Shown: positions 61,587-64,000 of the stretch, piece after piece
How the letters are laid out: each line of letters starts with the position of its first letter
Numbering within the stretch: the first letter of the stretch is position 1
Source of the DNA: Mucilaginibacter polytrichastri
GTDB lineage: Bacteria; Bacteroidota; Bacteroidia; Sphingobacteriales; Sphingobacteriaceae
Direction of reading: 5' to 3'
DNA: 64,000 nucleotides
NCBI RefSeq assembly: GCF_001911425.1
Contig: NZ_MPPL01000001.1
Coordinates: forward strand, 3,736,412 to 3,800,411
The notes under the pieces: model-generated
What the model saw: the letters and a program-made list of their open reading frames with translations, nothing else
What the model was told of the DNA's origin: nothing
Database searches by the model: none
Position numbers and translations under genes: made by a program

Positions 61587-63227
61587 TTAGATTTTTCTTG
61601 CTGTGTTGATGATATTAACTCCATTAAATCGTGTGGTAGATGAACCGTGCGACACGGCGCTTACCTGCTCTGGCTGACCTTTACCGTCAAAGAACGAACC
61701 GCCTAAACGGTAATCGCTTTTATCACATACGGCCGAGCATGAGTTCCAGAACTCCTGGGTGTTTGATTGGTAAGCCACATCGTTAAGCATACCTACAATT
61801 TTACCGTTCTTTACCTCGTAATAAAGCTGGCCGCTAAACTGGAAGTTGTAACGTTGCTGATCGATAGAGAATGAGCTGTCGCCCACTACATAAATACCTT
61901 TCTCTACATCTTTAATCAGTTCGGCTGGTGTAAGCGGTGTTTTACCCGGCTGCAACGAAATATTTGGCATCCGTTGAAACTGCACATCGCTCCAGGCATC
62001 GGCATAGCAACAACCCTGCGAGGCATTAAGCCCAATGATGTGCGCCTGATCGCGGATGGTTTGATAGTTAACCAAAATACCATCTTTAATAATATCCCAC
62101 TGGCCGCATTTAACACCTTCGTCATCATAACCCACCGCACCCAGCGAACCCGGTTGCAGTTTATCGGCCACAATGTTTACATTCTTGCTGCCGAAGTTAA
62201 ATTTGCCCGTTTTCCATTTATCTAAAGTAAGGAAACTGGTACCGGCAAAGTTAGCCTCGTAACCCAGCACACGGTCAAGCTCTGTAGGGTGGCCAACAGA
62301 CTCGTGGATAGTTAACCAGAGATTTGATGGATCTAAGATCAAATCATATTTACCCGCTTCAACAGATTTGGCAGCCATTTTTTCAGCACCTTGTTTACCT
62401 GCAAAACCTGCATCCTCTATCATATCGTAGCTGTTACGATAAAGCGGGGTCGGCATGTTTGTAATTTTATCTGCCGCTTTGGGTATCAGGTACTCATAAC
62501 CCATACCACGCGGCGAACTCAGTGCATTACGGGTTTCAAATTTGCCACTTTTAGCATCCACGTGGGTTGCAAAAAATGTTGGCCAAATGCGGTGTACATC
62601 CTGGTCTATGTATGAACCATCGCTGGATGCAAAATATTTTTGCTCGTTAACAGAAAAGATGATGGAAGTGATATAATTAGCACCAGCTTTCATGGCCGTA
62701 TCATTCACCTTCAATAATAAGTCAACCTTATCTTTAATAGGCACCTCGAAAGCATTTTTTTCGATTGGTGTTTTCCAGCTTACCTCGCCGTAACCTTTTT
62801 GAGGGGCTAACTGAACGGGTTCCGACTGGATGCGCGCATTCTCTTTGGCAATGGCTACTGCCGCTGCTGCTGCTTTGGCAATACTATCGTTGTCCATTTT
62901 ATCGGTAGCCGCAAAACCCCAGCAACCGTTGGCTAGTACACGTATACCCATGCCATAACTCTCGGTATTTACTACGTTTTGCACTTTTTCTTCGCGCGTT
63001 ACCACAAATTGGCGCAAATAACGCCCGATACGGACATCTGTATAAGTTGCACCTTTTGACCGTGCGGCATTGAGCGCAACATCGGCCATTCGTTTTTTAA
63101 GGGCAACGTCGATACCGCCCTGCATAGCTGCCTCGGCAGATATGGGCGAACCGATAACTGGTATCCCCGCCAGCATGGCGCCGCTTATGCCCATGCCTGT
63201 GAGATAAAGGAAATTTTTTCTGTTCAA
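61587..63227 (-). CDS. tldD: TldD-family metalloprotease, copy 2, with Tat-like N-terminus
   Basis: 546 residues, collinear with copy 1. Metal motif H308-E309-x3-H313 (TIHESVGHPTELD). N-terminus MNRKNFLYLTGMGISGAML again resembles a Tat signal without the second arginine. Start codon TTG (63227-63225). The two D-E pairs probably arose by tandem duplication of a two-gene block. Confidence 0.9.
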   Translation of the reverse strand: MNRKNFLYLTGMGISGAMLAGIPVIGSPISAEAAMQGGIDVALKKRMADVALNAARSKGATYTDVRIGRYLRQFVVTREEKVQNVVNTESYGMGIRVLANGCWGFAATDKMDNDSIAKAAAAAVAIAKENARIQSEPVQLAPQKGYGEVSWKTPIEKNAFEVPIKDKVDLLLKVNDTAMKAGANYITSIIFSVNEQKYFASSDGSYIDQDVHRIWPTFFATHVDAKSGKFETRNALSSPRGMGYEYLIPKAADKITNMPTPLYRNSYDMIEDAGFAGKQGAEKMAAKSVEAGKYDLILDPSNLWLTIHESVGHPTELDRVLGYEANFAGTSFLTLDKWKTGKFNFGSKNVNIVADKLQPGSLGAVGYDDEGVKCGQWDIIKDGILVNYQTIRDQAHIIGLNASQGCCYADAWSDVQFQRMPNISLQPGKTPLTPAELIKDVEKGIYVVGDSSFSIDQQRYNFQFSGQLYYEVKNGKIVGMLNDVAYQSNTQEFWNSCSAVCDKSDYRLGGSFFDGKGQPEQVSAVSHGSSTTRFNGVNIINTARKI

Positions 63228-63395
63228 AGTAGTAAGAGTTTAGTAAATGATTTAAACTATATATCGATTGTCAGTTAGTGGTATGGTTGAGTATAATTGG
63301 TGCTTAAGTTAATAATTATTTAGGTTGATTGTATTTTGGTTAGACGCTGGTTACAATTAATTTGTTACGGTATTTGTTGATTTTAAATATGCTTA
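63228..63395. other. gap upstream of the tld cluster
   Basis: About 170 AT-rich bases with no gene. Should contain the tldD2 promoter on the minus strand, but no clear TTG/TAnnTTTG pair was seen. Confidence 0.5.
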
Positions 63396-64000
63396 AAAGC
63401 AGCAGACCTGTCCCATAAACCGCCCGTCATGCCGAACTTGTTTCGGCATCCCACTTGCTAAGCTCTAAGACTTAAAAGTGGCAGACCTGTCCCGTGAGAT
63501 CCTGAAACAAGTTCAGGACGACATGGTGGATTTCCTTTCCTGCCCTATCCGTAATACCAAATCCCCCCATAAGCCGCCCGTCATGCCGAACTTGTTTCGG
63601 CATCCCACTTGCTAAACTCTACGACTTTAAAGCAGCAGACCCATTCCATAAGCCGCCCGTCATGGCGAACTCGTTTCGGCACCCCACTTGCTAAGCTCTA
63701 CGACTTTAAAGTACCAGACCTGTCCCGTGAGATCCTGAAACAAGTTCAGGACGACATGGTGAATTTCCTTTCCTCTACTCTCCGTAATACCAACTTCCCC
63801 AATAAGCCGCCCGTCATGCCGAACTCGTTTCGGCATCCCACTTGCTAAGCTCTAAGACTTAAAAGTAGCAGACCTGTCCCGTGAGATTCTGAAACATGTT
63901 CAGGACGACATGGTGAATTTCCTTTCCTCTACTCTCCGTAATACCAACTTCCCCCATAAGCCCGTCATGCCGAACTTGTTTCGGCATCCCATAGGACAAA
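63396..64000. repeat. tandem array of ~154-bp 'GAACTTGTTTCGGCAT' units
   Basis: Copies of GTCATGCCGAACTTGTTTCG begin at 63426, 63580, 63659, 63813 and 63964, i.e. spacings of 154, 79, 154 and 151; a partial unit precedes 63426. The 79-bp unit lacks the inner CTGAAACAAGTTCAGGACGA half. Each full unit contains the element and its inverted partner, so each can fold as a hairpin. The array runs off the window. Open frames within it (e.g. 63609-63848) are repeat translations, not genes. Confidence 0.9.

Noticed and set aside
63609..63848. Open frame of 79 codons in the repeat array
   Set aside because: Repeat-derived, periodic with the array; no protein features.
63396..64000. CRISPR array
   Set aside because: Units are 150 bp with no short spacers and no cas genes; spacers would not be nearly identical.

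Overview
The window looks like chromosome from a Bacteroidota member of the Sphingobacteriaceae, most likely Mucilaginibacter or a close relative. The evidence is by-eye recognition: a long-form IspG of about 690 residues, promoters of the TTG / TAnnTTTG type with no clear Shine-Dalgarno sites, many secreted proteins ending their signal in 'AQ', and Bacteroidota-typical families (DUF6702-like, GYF_2-RDD, PspC/LiaF-like). There are no rRNA or tRNA genes, CRISPR arrays, transposases or phage genes that I can see.

Layout. 0.1-14.1 kb (+): a complete branched-chain amino acid cluster, ilvD-ilvB-ilvN-ilvC-leuC-leuD-leuB-leuA-ilvA. Accessory genes sit between leuC/leuD (ABM monooxygenase-like), leuD/leuB and leuB/leuA (two SAM methyltransferases), mostly next to small interspersed repeats. 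14.2-22.9 kb: serine hydrolase, RecD/UvrD-like helicase, orphan ABC ATPase, an ECF sigma / putative anti-sigma / outer-membrane barrel operon, secreted amidohydrolase, GNAT acetyltransferase. 23.0-32.5 kb (-): haem biosynthesis, transcribed hemA, hemCD (fusion), hemB, hemL, histidine kinase, response regulator, TPR membrane protein, hemE, hemJ. The two-component system is embedded tightly in the haem operon. 32.6-40.6 kb: DoxX-like proteins, a YoeB-type toxin-antitoxin pair, alpha/beta hydrolase, metallo-beta-lactamase-fold hydrolase, PoxB, a frameshifted small gene, ispG. 40.7-49.4 kb: M1 metallopeptidase + HupE-like protein with a divergent DUF6702-like gene, lipoprotein, GH2 glycosidase, second serine hydrolase, Gfo/Idh/MocA oxidoreductase. 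49.4-56.8 kb: lipoprotein, RlmI-like methyltransferase, Mla-type ABC ATPase/permease, SDR, PspC + LiaF-like pair, RDD protein, PIN-like/UPF0175 module. 57.0-63.2 kb (-): two tandem TldD/TldE protease pairs. 63.4-64.0 kb: a tandem array of ~154-bp repeats running off the window end.

Most intergenic gaps carry short palindromic interspersed repeats. Several families share GTCAT...ATGAC ends with different cores; others are near-perfect 20-25 bp inverted repeats. One repeat core appears twice, in frame, inside ispG, encoding LSPGE(G/D)LGEA both times. This resembles the protein-coding palindromic elements known from Rickettsia and is the most unusual observation here.

Other points: two small genes interrupted by -1 frameshifts (1.9 kb, 37.5 kb), a decayed duplicate of the 3' end of an ABC ATPase gene (15.65 kb), TTG starts shared by hemA, hemCD and both tldD copies, and candidate operators upstream of hemA and hemCD. 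Nothing in the window is clearly a wholly new defence or mobile system.
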